Assembly: GCF_010731775.1 (NCBI RefSeq)
Contig: NZ_AP022590.1
Location: forward strand, 1,612,001 to 1,676,000
Reading direction: 5' to 3'
Origin: Mycobacterium mantenii
GTDB taxonomy: Bacteria > Actinomycetota > Actinomycetes > Mycobacteriales > Mycobacteriaceae
Length of the DNA stretch: 64,000 nt
Under the pieces are notes generated by a model. The model was not told the DNA's origin, did no database searches, and was given only the letters and a program-made list of their open reading frames with translations. Below, piece by piece: positions 32,777 to 41,053 of the stretch. The translations under genes were made by a program, and so were the position numbers. How positions within the stretch are numbered: position 1 is the stretch's first letter; every line of letters begins with the position of its first letter.

Positions 32777-34379
32777 GGATCACAGCGCCCCGATGCACCG
32801 TTCGCCGGCACCGCGGCAGGGCGTCGTCCGTGCCCAATCGCGGCAGCGCCGGCACGCGGGAACGCGGGTCGGTCGACCAGCGCTGGACGGTGTCGCGCGG
32901 CGCGTGCACCTCCAGGTCGCCGGCGTCCCAGACGACGTAGGAGGCCGGCGCCCCGGGCACCAGGGTGCCCGTCTTGCCGTCGCGGACGCCGGCCGCCCGC
33001 CAGCCGCCGCGGGTGGCGGCAGCAAACGCGGCCCGCGCCGAGACGCTGCTGCCGGGGGTGCGGTGGTTGACCGCTGCGCGCACGCTCACCCACGGGTCCA
33101 GGCCCGTGACCGGAGCGTCGGAACCTAACGCGAGGGGCACGCCTTGGGATGCTAACAGCGCGAAGGGGTTGAGCCGGCTGCCTCGCTGGGCACCGAGCCG
33201 CTGCGCGTACATGCCGTCGGCGCCGCCCCAGAGTGCATCGAAATTGGGCTGCACGCTGGCGATGACGCCCCATTGGCCCAGTTTGGCGGCCTGATCGGCG
33301 CTGACCATCTCGACGTGCTCGAGGCGGTGCCCGCAGCGTGCGACCGCGACCGGTCCGAGGTCGGCGACGACGCGTTCGAGGGCACCCACCACCGTCGCGA
33401 CCGCGGCGTCCCCGATGACGTGGAATCCGGCGGTGACCTCGGCCTGCGTGCAGGCCCGCAGGTGCGCCTCGACGGTGCCGGAATCCAGATAGCAGGTTCC
33501 GCTGCGGTCCGGCGCATCCGTGTACGGCTCGTGCAGCCAGGCAGTGCGCGACCCCAGTGCCCCGTCGACGAACAGGTCACCGGCCAGCCCGTGGGCGCCG
33601 GTCGCCGCCATCAACTCGCGCGCCTGGGAGGGGCTGGTCACCGGCTCACCCCAATAACCGATCACCTCGACGCCGTGCTCGAGGTTCCGCAACTGCCGCC
33701 AGTCGTCGATGCCGCCGATCTCGGGTCCGGCACATTCGTGGACCGCGACGATGCCCGCGGCCGCGGCGGCCCGCAAGGCTGCGGCGCGGGCTTCGGCTAG
33801 CTGTTCGGCCGTCAGCAGGTTCCGGGCGACGGCCCGCACCAGATGGTGCGCATCCCCGGTCAGCGGCCCCTCGGCGCTGAAACCCGCGGCCGCCGGAAGG
33901 TCCGCGACCAGCCGGCGCAGGCCGGTGGACGCGAGCGCGGAGTGCACGTCCACGCGAGCCAGGTAGGCGGGGCGGTCACCAAGAACGGCGTCCAGATCGC
34001 CGGTGCTGGGCGGGGTGTTCTCCGGCCACGATGCCTCGTCCCAGCCATGCCCCCACACCGGCAGGCCCGGGTGCGCGGCGGCATGGGCGGCGACCATTTG
34101 CAGGCACTGGGCGTGCGAGGTCGCCGCGCGCAGGTCCAGGCCGCTGAGCGTCAGCCCGGTGGCGGTGAGATGGATGTGGCTGTCCACGAACCCCGGCGAA
34201 ACGAAACCGCCCTGCAGGTCTTCGACGTCGGCGTCGGGAAACATGCGGCGGCCGACCTCGTCGCTGCCCAGCCATTCCACCACGCCGTCGCGGACGGCCA
34301 TCGCGGTCGCGTCGGGTTGGGCCGGGCTGTGCACCCGGCCGTTGACCAGCAGGGTCACCGGTACGGGACTAACGGTCAT
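32769..34379 (-). CDS. YtcJ-type amidohydrolase (Rv2052c position)
   Basis: 536 residues, matching amidohydrolase family 3. Near the N-terminus [19 protein letters not shown] holds the HxH metal pair, with [10 protein letters not shown] after it. Later come the metal-binding HVIGDAAV and HRLEHVEMV, and ALGSDAPV with the catalytic Asp. It hydrolyses C-N bonds of an unknown amide, imide or formamide substrate, probably in the cytosol. It is cotranscribed with lnt and ppm1 (8-bp overlap with lnt). Two 15-bp direct repeats (34381-34395 and 34438-34452) lie just upstream of the ATG at 34379. Confidence 0.88.
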   Translation of the reverse strand: MTVSPVPVTLLVNGRVHSPAQPDATAMAVRDGVVEWLGSDEVGRRMFPDADVEDLQGGFVSPGFVDSHIHLTATGLTLSGLDLRAATSHAQCLQMVAAHAAAHPGLPVWGHGWDEASWPENTPPSTGDLDAVLGDRPAYLARVDVHSALASTGLRRLVADLPAAAGFSAEGPLTGDAHHLVRAVARNLLTAEQLAEARAAALRAAAAAGIVAVHECAGPEIGGIDDWRQLRNLEHGVEVIGYWGEPVTSPSQARELMAATGAHGLAGDLFVDGALGSRTAWLHEPYTDAPDRSGTCYLDSGTVEAHLRACTQAEVTAGFHVIGDAAVATVVGALERVVADLGPVAVARCGHRLEHVEMVSADQAAKLGQWGVIASVQPNFDALWGGADGMYAQRLGAQRGSRLNPFALLASQGVPLALGSDAPVTGLDPWVSVRAAVNHRTPGSSVSARAAFAAATRGGWRAAGVRDGKTGTLVPGAPASYVVWDAGDLEVHAPRDTVQRWSTDPRSRVPALPRLGTDDALPRCRRTVHRGAVIHG

Positions 34380-34380
34380 T

Positions 34381-34452
34381 ATCGGTCACGTCCCACGACG
34401 ATGCAGGCCGTGGATCGGCCTGCGGAGGAGTGGGACCATCGGTCACGTCCCA
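34381..34452 (-). promoter_or_regulatory. Paired 15-bp direct repeats upstream of the amidohydrolase-lnt-ppm1 operon
   Basis: The sequence ATCGGTCACGTCCCA occurs at 34381-34395 and again at 34438-34452, 57 bp apart. On the transcribed strand each reads TGGGACGTGACCGAT. They start 2 bp upstream of ATG 34379. The arrangement suggests a regulator-binding pair or a small duplication. No -10 was convincing. Confidence 0.4.
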
Positions 34453-34521
34453 AAACTACGTGCAACTGTTCGGACGGCGATAACGGTCAGCGGATGAAGG
34501 ACGCCGTCGGTCGCGACCGCG

Positions 34522-35046
34522 TCAGCGCCCGTCGAACCGTGGCGGCCGCACCGGCGCCTCGACGTCGCGGACATCGATGACCTCGCCGTCGATGTAGTCG
34601 CCGTGGCCGGCGGTCGACCCGCCGGGGTACGACGCCGGATAAGACTCCGCGCGGAAAGCGCTCGCGTAGCTGAGTCCCGGCATTTGTCGCTGCAACGTGC
34701 GTACCGCCATGGAGGTCAACCCTGGACGGACGGCCGACCGTACCGGCGGGATGAGCAGCAACAGGCCCAGCGCCGTGCTGACGAGGCCGGGAACGAGGAC
34801 GAGGAGTGCGGCCAGGCTGACCAGCGCACCGTCGCCGGCCGCGGCGCGCTGCTCGGCCAGACCGGAGCGCAATTGCCCGATCCGGCGGATGAGGCGCGAA
34901 CCCGCCATCGGGGCCACGATGCCCCAGCCGAGCAGAAAGGTCGCCAATAGCGCCAGCAGGGTCCAGCCCCATCCGATCGTCGACACCAACGCGAAGATCA
35001 CCGCGAGTTCGACGAGGGCGTAGATCAGCAACAGCCGCGACACCAT
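34522..35046 (-). CDS. fxsA: FxsA family membrane protein
   Basis: 174 residues from ATG 35046. TTG 35076 would add ten residues; neither site has a strong Shine-Dalgarno, and I chose ATG because the M. tuberculosis protein (Rv2053c) is about this long. Hydrophobic segments are LLLIYALVELAVIFALV and TLLALLATFLLGWGIV, followed by a pair around LVSLAALLVLVPGLVSTALG. The C-terminal ~55 residues are soluble. FxsA proteins are inner-membrane proteins first described for suppressing F-plasmid exclusion of phage T7 in E. coli; their mycobacterial role is unknown. It is divergent from the dienelactone hydrolase at 35120. Confidence 0.88.
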   Translation of the reverse strand: MVSRLLLIYALVELAVIFALVSTIGWGWTLLALLATFLLGWGIVAPMAGSRLIRRIGQLRSGLAEQRAAAGDGALVSLAALLVLVPGLVSTALGLLLLIPPVRSAVRPGLTSMAVRTLQRQMPGLSYASAFRAESYPASYPGGSTAGHGDYIDGEVIDVRDVEAPVRPPRFDGR

Positions 35047-35119
35047 GCCAGACCAACGTCCGCGGATCGCGCTCAAGTTCCCGTGGTGCTCCGCATCGTG
35101 ATTGCAGTTAGATGACGCT

Positions 35120-35827
35120 ATGACGACGATTCAGATCGATACCCCCGACGGACCGATCGATGCGTTACTGAGCACGCCTTCAGGGCAGGGCCCGTGGCCG
35201 GGCGTGGTGGTGATCCACGATGCGTTCGGTTACGGCCGGGATAAGCAGTCGACCAATGACCGCATCGCCGCGGCGGGGTATCTGGCGCTCACCCCGAACA
35301 TGTATGCCCGCGGTGGCCGCATCCGCTGCATCTCCCGGGTCATGAAGGAGCTGCAGACCCAGCGCGGCCGCGCCCTCGACGACATTCTGGCCGCCCGCGA
35401 TCACCTCAAAGCCATGCCGGAATGTTCCGGCCAGGTCGGCATCGCGGGTTTTTGCATGGGCGGCCAGTTCGCTCTTGTCATGTCGCCCAAGGGTTTCGGC
35501 GCCTCAGCGCCGTTCTATGGCGCCCCCCTGCCGCGCAACCTCGCCAAGACGCTCGACGGCGCATGTCCGATCGTGGCCAGCTTCGGCGGACGTGACCCGT
35601 TGGGACGGGGCGCGCCCGAGAAGCTGAAGGAGACCATCGCCGCCAAGAACATCACCGCCGATGTGAAGACCTATCCCGGCGTCGGGCACAGCTTCGCCAA
35701 CGAGCTGCCGGCCCAACCGTTGCTTCGCATCACGGGTTTCGGGTACGACCACGATGCCACCGAGGACGCGTGGCGGCGGGTCTTCGCGTTCTTCGGCGAG
35801 CATCTGGGATCGGGCGCCGCGACGTAG
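35120..35827 (+). CDS. Dienelactone hydrolase family protein (Rv2054-like)
   Basis: 235 residues from ATG 35120. TTG 35102 gives six more residues and is less likely. It has an alpha/beta-hydrolase fold with a Cys nucleophile in GIAGFCMGGQF, an Asp in SFGGRDPLG and a His in GVGHSFANE, the Cys-Asp-His triad of dienelactone hydrolases. It should cleave a cyclic lactone or an activated ester in the cytosol; the physiological substrate is unknown. It is convergent with the DJ-1-like gene (4-bp gap). It is syntenic with Rv2054 next to fxsA in M. tuberculosis. Confidence 0.93.
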   Translation: MTTIQIDTPDGPIDALLSTPSGQGPWPGVVVIHDAFGYGRDKQSTNDRIAAAGYLALTPNMYARGGRIRCISRVMKELQTQRGRALDDILAARDHLKAMPECSGQVGIAGFCMGGQFALVMSPKGFGASAPFYGAPLPRNLAKTLDGACPIVASFGGRDPLGRGAPEKLKETIAAKNITADVKTYPGVGHSFANELPAQPLLRITGFGYDHDATEDAWRRVFAFFGEHLGSGAAT

Positions 35828-35831
35828 TCGG

Positions 35832-36695
35832 TCAGTCGGCGGCGTCCAGCTTCTGCGACAACAACTTTGCGAACGTGTGGGTGTCGCCGGGCCAGCGCGC
35901 CGACACGTAGTCGCCGTCGTCGACGACGAATGCGGGCCGCGGGTCGGCCGGCGTGTCGCGCACCATCCCCGAGGTTTTCAGCCGCCAGTATGGTGATCCG
36001 CGGGCGACGTCACGGAAATCGGCCGGATCTTCAAGCGCACGAGTGACTTCCGACTGCACCGACATGTACCCGTCGGGCTGTCCCGGTTGCTCGGTATAGG
36101 TTCGGTAATAGTCGGAATCCCAGAACCGGGTGAGTCGGGTGAGCCGCCAGGCCAGCCGTTCCATGGCCCATGTCAACGCCGTGGTCTTGCGCCCGTACAG
36201 AACCGAACGGCCGGTGCCGGGATCGACGCTGCGCGCGGCGAGCAGCACCCCGTGACAGATGGCGGCCACCACACGCCCGCGGGCGAACGCCTCCACCACC
36301 AGCCGGTGCAAGATGTCGCTGTCGATGTAGCTGCGCATCCCGCGGGCACGATGCCCTCCCGGCAGCAGCAGCGCGTCGGCGCCGTCCAGGGTGGCGTGCG
36401 CCCAGGCGACGGGTTGCCGAAACTCGTTCGATTGCACCATGTCCCGATAGGCGGTGCGCCCGTCTTTGTTGGCGCGCAGCGTCAGCCCGAGCAACGGGAT
36501 GGCGCCCAGCAGGGGCAGCGCGGACCAGACGTCGAGTCCACGGCCCGTCACCATGATGTCGTCGGCCACGCCGGGCGTGCCGGTTTCGGTCGCGAACACC
36601 ACCCGGTGGCCGCTTCGGGTCAACACCCGCCAGCTGACCGCAACCTCAGTCGGATCGAAGTCGCGGTCCGGGATCGGGATCAGGACTGTGGCCAC
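35832..36695 (-). CDS. DJ-1/PfpI-family (class I glutamine amidotransferase-like) protein
   Basis: 287 residues. It has the DJ-1/PfpI nucleophile elbow VAAICHGVLLAAR with Cys and a following His, and LLLPGGHRARGMR earlier. It is longer than typical DJ-1 proteins (~190), with inserts near residues 60-90 and 180-230. Family members are glyoxalase III/deglycase, chaperone or amidase-like. The GTG at 36695 follows AAGGGCG. It is 13 bp downstream of the F420-type flavoprotein gene and probably cotranscribed with it. It occupies the place where M. tuberculosis carries the Rv2055c-Rv2060 block (alternative ribosomal proteins and zinc transport) in my memory. Confidence 0.85.
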   Translation of the reverse strand: MATVLIPIPDRDFDPTEVAVSWRVLTRSGHRVVFATETGTPGVADDIMVTGRGLDVWSALPLLGAIPLLGLTLRANKDGRTAYRDMVQSNEFRQPVAWAHATLDGADALLLPGGHRARGMRSYIDSDILHRLVVEAFARGRVVAAICHGVLLAARSVDPGTGRSVLYGRKTTALTWAMERLAWRLTRLTRFWDSDYYRTYTEQPGQPDGYMSVQSEVTRALEDPADFRDVARGSPYWRLKTSGMVRDTPADPRPAFVVDDGDYVSARWPGDTHTFAKLLSQKLDAAD

Positions 36696-36708
36696 GGCGC
36701 CCTTCGGC

Positions 36709-37098
36709 TCACGCCACCTTCAGCTCGAGGCCGACGTTGTTGTCCATGCCGCCGCGCAGCTTGCTGAAGAAGTTGAATACCTTGCCCACGATCCCGTAGC
36801 GCTTGCCGATCGCGTCGTAGACCGCGGCCGTTTCCGACTTGTCGAGAATCGCCGCGGTTCCTTCGACGGCCGCACTGGTGGGCCGGCCGTTGATGGTGCA
36901 GGCGGCCAGCGTGACCCGAGGGGTGTTGCGGATTCGCTTGATCTTCCACGACTTTTCCTGGGTGGTGACCAGGAGGCGGTCGCCACGCTCTTTGTCCAAG
37001 GCCGCCCAGATCGGTGTCGGCTTGGGTTTGCCGTCCTTGGTGAAGGTGGTGAGCAGGATGTACTGCGCTTTGGCAAGCTCAGCGAAGGTTGGCGTCAC
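36709..37098 (-). CDS. F420/FMN-binding PPOX-class split-barrel protein (Rv2061c-like)
   Basis: 129 residues. A small split beta-barrel with YILLTTFTKDGKPKPTPIWAA at the start and NTPRVTLAACTINGRP in the middle, typical of the F420-dependent or FMN-binding FDOR/PPOX group. It probably binds a deazaflavin or flavin and reduces an unknown substrate. The GTG at 37098 is the start. It lies divergent to the operon at 37227, with the 31-bp inverted repeat at 37167-37197 in between. In M. tuberculosis Rv2061c is next to cobN; here four genes separate them. Confidence 0.87.
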   Translation of the reverse strand: MTPTFAELAKAQYILLTTFTKDGKPKPTPIWAALDKERGDRLLVTTQEKSWKIKRIRNTPRVTLAACTINGRPTSAAVEGTAAILDKSETAAVYDAIGKRYGIVGKVFNFFSKLRGGMDNNVGLELKVA

Positions 37099-37166
37099 CA
37101 GGACAACGTACCGCTGCGCGGCCGCACCGTTGACATTGTCGGCACCCGGCTGCGATAGTCATGGCA

Positions 37167-37197
37167 CCTTAAACGAAAACAGCATTTTCATTTAAGG
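37167..37197. promoter_or_regulatory. 31-bp near-perfect inverted repeat, candidate TetR operator
   Basis: The left arm CCTTAAACGAAAA (37167-37179) and the right arm TTTTCATTTAAGG (37185-37197) match at 12 of 13 positions around a 5-bp centre. It is markedly A+T-rich in this GC-rich window and lies 30 bp before GTG 37227, between divergent genes. The size and symmetry fit a TetR-family operator. The TetR at 39618 in the downstream operon is the natural candidate. Confidence 0.65.
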
Positions 37198-37226
37198 GCG
37201 TAGAGCGCCGATCGAAGTAGGGAATC

Positions 37227-38471
37227 GTGAGCGATCCGACGAAGCCGCTGGCATGGTTGCCGTTCGCGATCACCGAGGCGGCGCTGGAGCCGAACTCGCC
37301 GGATGAAACCCGGCATCCCAATGTGTTTCACGCGTGGTCTCAACTTTTGGCCCGGCTCGACGAAGCCGCGCGGACCGTCGAATCCGCGCCGGACAGCCGC
37401 AATCGAATCGATGCCGCCGCCGGAATCCGGCATCTGCTGGTACTGCTCACCGCGGGCATCGATGAGGTGCTGCGATTCGATCCGGACCCGACGTTACGCG
37501 TGCAACGCACCAGCACCGATGACATCGTGACCTGGGGAATGGAGTGCCCGGACTGCCTCTACACCCGCGCCGCGCTGCGCGGCGCGGAGAGCTACCGACT
37601 GTTCGGTAATCGCGGCACCGCCCGCTACGTGGGGCTGCAGACGATGAACGGCATCACCGCCACCGCGAATGAGTTGGTCGACGAGCTCGAAGTGGACGCG
37701 GACGGGAATTTCGAGGTGGTGCTGTCGGCCTCTGAACCCTCGGGGCGAGCGGGCAAGTGGATGCGTATCGAGGGCGAGCATCCCACGTTGACGGTGCGGC
37801 ATTTCTTCTACGACTGGGACACTGAGGTGGCCTCGTCACTGCGCATCGAGCGACTCGGCGAGGCCGCACCGGCCTCGGGCCGTCCCATCGATCCGGAGGT
37901 GGCGCTGACCCGCCAGCTGACCGCCCTCGGCGACTTCGTCGCGGACAACCTGGCGTTCTTTCTACAGTTCGGCGCCGCGGCACCACCCAACGGTTTCCTA
38001 CCGCCGATCGACCGCACCGACATGGGCGCGGCCGCGGAGAACAGGCCGGTGATCGGCCGGTGGGAGCTGCGCCCGGACGAGGCGCTCATCGTCGAAGTGG
38101 AACCGCCGGAAGGCATTTACTGGAGCTTCTCGATCGGCAACCCGTGGTGGGAGACGATTCACTACGGGCGCCACCAGTCCAGCCTGAACGCCCATCAGGC
38201 CACCGTGAATTCCGATGGGCTGGTCCGCGTCGTGCTGTGCGATCGCGACCCCGGGATCGCCAATTGGCTCGACACCGCCGGCCACAGCAACGGTCCGATC
38301 ATCCTGCGCTGCGTGCGCACCGAAACGGCACCCACACCGACGACACGAGTCGTGCCGTTTGCCGATATTCGCGCCGAGTTGCCTTCGGACACCGCACAAA
38401 TCAACTCCGACGAGCGCGCATCCGTCCTCGCGGCACGGCGCCGCGCGGTGCACGAAAGGTTCGGACGATGA
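37227..38471 (+). CDS. DUF1214-like protein
   Basis: 414 residues. The C-terminal half (about 300-390) resembles DUF1214, with EALIVEVEPPEGIYWSFSIG and NSDGLVRVVLCDRDPGIANW. The N-terminal half is a helical domain followed by ARYVGLQTMNG and a beta-rich part. The function of the domain is not known. The GTG at 37227 has AAGTAGGGAA upstream. Its stop overlaps the start of the sulfotransferase by 4 bp (ATGA). It is the first gene of a four-gene operon inserted between the Rv2061c-like gene and cobN. Confidence 0.8.
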   Translation: MSDPTKPLAWLPFAITEAALEPNSPDETRHPNVFHAWSQLLARLDEAARTVESAPDSRNRIDAAAGIRHLLVLLTAGIDEVLRFDPDPTLRVQRTSTDDIVTWGMECPDCLYTRAALRGAESYRLFGNRGTARYVGLQTMNGITATANELVDELEVDADGNFEVVLSASEPSGRAGKWMRIEGEHPTLTVRHFFYDWDTEVASSLRIERLGEAAPASGRPIDPEVALTRQLTALGDFVADNLAFFLQFGAAAPPNGFLPPIDRTDMGAAAENRPVIGRWELRPDEALIVEVEPPEGIYWSFSIGNPWWETIHYGRHQSSLNAHQATVNSDGLVRVVLCDRDPGIANWLDTAGHSNGPIILRCVRTETAPTPTTRVVPFADIRAELPSDTAQINSDERASVLAARRRAVHERFGR

Positions 38472-39613
38472 CATTCGACGCTGACGAGTTGGAGGACGGC
38501 GCTCGAACCGCCACCGGGCTCGACGATTTCGGTTCGCCCTACTATCGCGAAGGACTCGAACGCATCGTCGAGGCGCTGAATACCGAGGCGGACCTCAACG
38601 AGATCGGGCGGGTCATCCAGCACGCCACCATCAGCAACGCCCTGATCCAACGCCTCAAGGTCGAAGACGCATACCGGCAGCACACCGAGATCGACGACCA
38701 GATGGTCGGTGGCCCCGTCTTCGTCATCGGCCTCCCCCGCACCGGGACCACCGCGCTGAGCCAGCTGGTGGCCGCCGACCCCCAGTTCCGATCGCTGCGG
38801 ATGTGGGAATCGCAAGCGCCTACCCCACCGCCGGAGGCCGCCACCGAACACAGCGACCCGCGGATCGCGCAGGCCGAGGCCGGCCTGAAGTTGCTCGACG
38901 ACATGTTTCCGTTGATGAAGACCCTGTACAACTCCGAGCCCACGGCCCCGACCGAATGCCAGGACCTGATGGGAATGAGCTTCCGCACCTTCCACTTCGA
39001 CGGCGCCGTTCGCGCACCGCGGTATCTCGCGTGGTTGATGGGCTGCGACATGCGCGGAACTTACATTTTTCATCGCCGGGTGCTCCGACTCTTGCAATGG
39101 CGCTGCCCACCGGTGCTGTGGCATCTCAAGACGCCCGTGCACATGTTCGCTCTCGACGCGCTCGTCGAGGCATACCCCGACGCCAAATTCCTGTGGAGCC
39201 ATCGTGATCCGGCCAAGGTGATGGGTTCGGTCTGCAGCCTGATCCGGTATGTGCGCAGCTGGAGCAGCGACCGCGACGACGCCAGGGAGCTCGGCGCCGA
39301 GCAAGTCGACAGCTGGGTCGAAGCCATCCGGCGGGCAATGGATTTCCGCAACCGCATGGGTGACGGCCGGTTCGCCGATGTCTCGTTCGCGGACCTGCAA
39401 ACGGATCCGGTAGGCACGCTGCAAACCAGCTACGACGCGCTGGGCCTGGCTTTCACCGATGCCACCCTTGCTTCCGTCCGGCGTTGGGCTTCGGATCACC
39501 GGCCCGGCTCCCGCGGCGCGCACGAGTATGACCTGGCCGACTACGGCCTGACACCCGAAGGTGTTCGCGAACGGTTTGCGGACTATCTCGCCACCTACGA
39601 CGCGACCACGTGA
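38468..39613 (+). CDS. Sulfotransferase family protein
   Basis: 381 residues. The PAPS 5'-phosphosulfate loop is VFVIGLPRTGTTALS near residue 80. The 3'-phosphate region reads PDAKFLWSHRDPAKVMGS near 240, and a C-terminal Asp/Arg-rich segment follows. It should transfer sulfate from PAPS to a lipid, glycolipid or other hydroxyl acceptor. Many mycobacterial proteins of this subgroup are uncharacterised. The start overlaps the upstream stop (ATGA), and the TetR gene begins 4 bp after its stop. The partner genes (DUF1214, SDR) point to a small-molecule modification pathway. Confidence 0.9.
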   Translation: MTFDADELEDGARTATGLDDFGSPYYREGLERIVEALNTEADLNEIGRVIQHATISNALIQRLKVEDAYRQHTEIDDQMVGGPVFVIGLPRTGTTALSQLVAADPQFRSLRMWESQAPTPPPEAATEHSDPRIAQAEAGLKLLDDMFPLMKTLYNSEPTAPTECQDLMGMSFRTFHFDGAVRAPRYLAWLMGCDMRGTYIFHRRVLRLLQWRCPPVLWHLKTPVHMFALDALVEAYPDAKFLWSHRDPAKVMGSVCSLIRYVRSWSSDRDDARELGAEQVDSWVEAIRRAMDFRNRMGDGRFADVSFADLQTDPVGTLQTSYDALGLAFTDATLASVRRWASDHRPGSRGAHEYDLADYGLTPEGVRERFADYLATYDATT

Positions 39614-39617
39614 ATCC

Positions 39618-40241
39618 GTGAGCACTCCCCGCACGCGACGACGTGACAAGCTGGGTCCGGACGCAACGGTGCGCGGCGAGATTCTGACCGCCGCGTCAAT
39701 CATCCTGCAAGAGCAGGGAATTGGAAAGTTCAGCATCGGTGCAGTGCTGGAACGGGCGGCGCTGGGCACCCGCGCGTTCTACCGGCATTTCGAATCCAAG
39801 GACGACTTGGTGGCCGCGCTCTTTCTCGAGATGGCGCGCGCGGAGGAACAGCGGCTGCGACGCCGGATGGCCGCAGCGGAGACGGAGATCGACGCGGTCG
39901 CTGCCTGGATCGACAGCCGACTCGACTTGGCATTCGACGCCAACAAATCCGATTTGCGTCGCCTGTCGTTGGAAGCTCAGTCGCAGTCCCCCGCGCTGGT
40001 TGCGCCCGCGTACGCGGAAATGCTGAAGCCGCTCGTCGATGCGCTGCAACGCGGTCTGCGGGGCGGGGTATTCCACCGCGTCGACCCGATGACCGACGCC
40101 CAGTTCATTCACGGGGTGGTCTGGGCCGGCATCAACGAGCAGTGGGCGACGGGCGAGTGCCACCGCGAGGATCTTCGCGAACGGATGCTTCGGTTTTGCC
40201 TGCGCGGACTGGGAGTGCAGGAACCGACCGAGGGAGGCTAG
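39618..40241 (+). CDS. TetR-family transcriptional regulator
   Basis: 207 residues from GTG 39618, 4 bp after the sulfotransferase stop. The helix-turn-helix is in GKFSIGAVLERAALGTRAFY with HFESKDDLVAAL after it. The remainder is an all-helical ligand-binding domain. A leading basic stretch, RTRRRDK, is common in this family. It probably represses its own operon through the inverted repeat at 37167-37197. The 3' end abuts the SDR gene (2-bp gap). Confidence 0.93.
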   Translation: MSTPRTRRRDKLGPDATVRGEILTAASIILQEQGIGKFSIGAVLERAALGTRAFYRHFESKDDLVAALFLEMARAEEQRLRRRMAAAETEIDAVAAWIDSRLDLAFDANKSDLRRLSLEAQSQSPALVAPAYAEMLKPLVDALQRGLRGGVFHRVDPMTDAQFIHGVVWAGINEQWATGECHREDLRERMLRFCLRGLGVQEPTEGG

Positions 40242-40243
40242 CG

Positions 40244-41047
40244 ATGGACCTGGGTTTTGCCGGATCGACCGCCGTGGTCACCGGTGGCAGCAAGGGTATG
40301 GGGCTGGCCATCGCCGAAACCCTTGCCGCCGAAGGAGCCAGCGTGGCGGTGATGGCCAGGAACCAAACGTCACTCGACGCCGCCGTGGCGTCATTGCGCC
40401 GGGCGGGCGCTCCGGACGCCGTGGGGATCAGCGTGGACATGACCGACGCCGAGTCGATCGCCGGTGGCTTCGCCGCCGTCTCGCAGCGTTGGGGGCGACT
40501 CAACAGCCTGGTGCACACGATCGGGCCGGGCGACGGCTATTTCGAGCAGATGGACGACACGCAATGGGAGGAGGCGTTCAACCTCGGCACGATGTCGGCT
40601 GTTCGATCGATTCGCGCCGCCCTGCCGCTGCTGCGCTCCGCGGACTGGGCCCGCATCGTGACCCTGTCCGCACATTCGATCCAGCGGCAGAATCCGCGGA
40701 TCGTCGCGTACACGGCCTCGAAGGCGGCCCTGGCCAGTGTCACCAAGAATCTCTCGAAAAGCCTTGCCGAGGACGGCATTCTGGTCAACTGCGTGTGTCC
40801 GGGAACCATCGTGACCGCGAGCTTCACCGAGGCACTGCGAGATATCCTCGCCGCGGACGGTCTCGACGCCACCAATCCGGTCGATGTCATGACCTGGATC
40901 GACAACAACTTCCACCAGCCCTGCGACCTCGGCCGTGCCGGACTTCCCGAAGAGGTCGCTTCCATCACCGCCTACCTGGCGTCGCGGCTCAACGGCTACG
41001 TAACCGGCGCGACGGTCAACGTAGACGGCGGGTCGGACTTCATTTGA
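40244..41047 (+). CDS. Short-chain dehydrogenase/reductase
   Basis: 267 residues. It has the cofactor motif VTGGSKGMGLA, the catalytic Ser in VTLSAHS, and YTASKAALASV (YxxxK). In place of the classical NNAG it has HTIGPG, an atypical variant of the motif that usually stabilises the central sheet. The C-terminal VNVDGGSDFI is typical. AGGGAGG precedes the ATG. It is the last gene of the 37227 operon and convergent with cobN (6-bp gap). Confidence 0.92.
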   Translation: MDLGFAGSTAVVTGGSKGMGLAIAETLAAEGASVAVMARNQTSLDAAVASLRRAGAPDAVGISVDMTDAESIAGGFAAVSQRWGRLNSLVHTIGPGDGYFEQMDDTQWEEAFNLGTMSAVRSIRAALPLLRSADWARIVTLSAHSIQRQNPRIVAYTASKAALASVTKNLSKSLAEDGILVNCVCPGTIVTASFTEALRDILAADGLDATNPVDVMTWIDNNFHQPCDLGRAGLPEEVASITAYLASRLNGYVTGATVNVDGGSDFI

Positions 41048-41053
41048 AAGTCC

